Positions 4,970 through 5,284 of a stretch of 5,284 nucleotides of DNA are shown here, piece by piece. How positions within the stretch are numbered: position 1 is the stretch's first letter; the number at the start of each line of letters is the position of its first letter. The stretch lies in NCBI GenBank assembly GCA_009785715.1, contig WQVT01000207.1, forward strand, positions 1-5,284, read 5' to 3'. The stretch comes from Acidimicrobiaceae bacterium. Lineage in GTDB: Bacteria > Actinomycetota > Acidimicrobiia > Acidimicrobiales > Palsa-688. The notes beneath the pieces are model-generated. The model saw nothing but the letters and a program-made list of their open reading frames with translations, did not search any database and was not told the DNA's origin. A program made the position numbers and the translations under genes.

Positions 4970-5284
4970 TCAAACCTTGGCCAGGGCCGGGATGACCTTG
5001 GCCGGATTGTGGTGCAGGATCTTCTTCCGGTCCTCGTCGGTGAGCCAGGCGAACGACTCGAGGACCGGGATCTGGTCGTCGCTGGTACGGCCGGTCTCGG
5101 GACGGACATCCCGACCAGAGCCGGGGGCCTCGACCCCGAAGCAGATCTGGTCGACGCCGCGCTGCTTGATGGCCGCCTCCAGGAAGTTCAGGTCGTAGCC
5201 ACAGCTGTCGAAGAACAGGTTCTGCGACAGGTCCTTCTGCGGCAGGTGGTGGTCGGTGGGGACGAAGCGGTTCAGCGCCCCGCC
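4970..5284 (-). CDS. Amidohydrolase-2 family protein, 4-oxalomesaconate hydratase (LigJ)-like, C-terminal part (truncated by window edge)
   Basis: The last 104 codons are present; the start is beyond base 5284. The visible part reads NLFFDSCGYD (residues 23-32 of the fragment), then ICFGVEAPGSGRDVRPETGR (48-67), DDQIPVLESFAWLTDEDRKKIL (70-91) and the ending HHNPAKVIPALAKV. A buried strand followed by an acidic residue, then an N-(P/A)-x-x-(V/I)-(F/Y/I)-P tail, is typical of amidohydrolase-2 barrels. Most ACMSD-like members have GSDYP at the metal site; here the acidic residue is Glu in FGVEAPG, and the following RPETG resembles the DPETG of LigJ, whose barrel also uses Glu. LigJ hydrates 4-oxalomesaconate to CHA, the substrate of the aldolase encoded further on. 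The metal-binding HxH is outside the window, so specificity is tentative. TGA at 4970-4972 ends the gene, and the dioxygenase follows after 46 nt. Confidence 0.75.
   Translation of the reverse strand, partial: GGALNRFVPTDHHLPQKDLSQNLFFDSCGYDLNFLEAAIKQRGVDQICFGVEAPGSGRDVRPETGRTSDDQIPVLESFAWLTDEDRKKILHHNPAKVIPALAKV

Overview
The window is very GC-rich and gene-dense. It carries seven protein-coding genes, all on the minus strand, so transcription runs from right to left. GTG and TTG starts occur alongside strong Shine-Dalgarno sequences, and GC bias leaves long spurious open frames on the opposite strand. This fits a high-GC bacterium, most likely an actinomycete-type soil or aquatic heterotroph. 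No sequence here fixes the taxon, so that assignment is a low-confidence inference.

Layout in transcription order (right to left): (1) the C-terminus of an amidohydrolase resembling 4-oxalomesaconate hydratase LigJ (4970-5284, cut by the window edge); (2) a stand-alone LigB-superfamily extradiol ring-cleavage dioxygenase (3913-4923); (3) a 153-bp gap with a GC-rich hairpin; (4) an RraA-like aldolase/decarboxylase-fold protein with a TTG start (3100-3759); (5) a RidA-family enamine/imine deaminase whose start lies 1 nt after the stop of gene 4 (2712-3098); (6) a 121-bp gap; (7) a second RraA-fold protein that closely resembles 4-carboxy-4-hydroxy-2-oxoadipate (CHA) aldolases (1904-2590); (8) a four-carbon acid-sugar kinase of the DUF1537/OtnK family (409-1884); (9) a 124-bp gap with a 47-bp near-perfect palindrome plus a second hairpin; (10) the N-terminus of a 3-hydroxyisobutyrate/threonate-type dehydrogenase (1-284, cut by the window edge).

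The dioxygenase, the LigJ-like hydratase and the CHA aldolase together form a plausible meta-cleavage route of the gallate/protocatechuate type: ring opening, hydration of 4-oxalomesaconate to CHA, and cleavage to pyruvate plus oxaloacetate. The kinase and dehydrogenase belong to families that cooperate in four-carbon acid-sugar catabolism (threonate/erythronate). The window therefore looks like a catabolic cluster that joins aromatic ring cleavage with acid-sugar processing. The RidA protein and the second RraA-fold enzyme have no fixed place in either textbook route, which makes them the most interesting enzymes here. The most striking non-coding element is the palindrome before the dehydrogenase gene, which is probably an operator or an unusual terminator. 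I saw no RNA genes, CRISPR arrays, insertion sequences or attachment sites.
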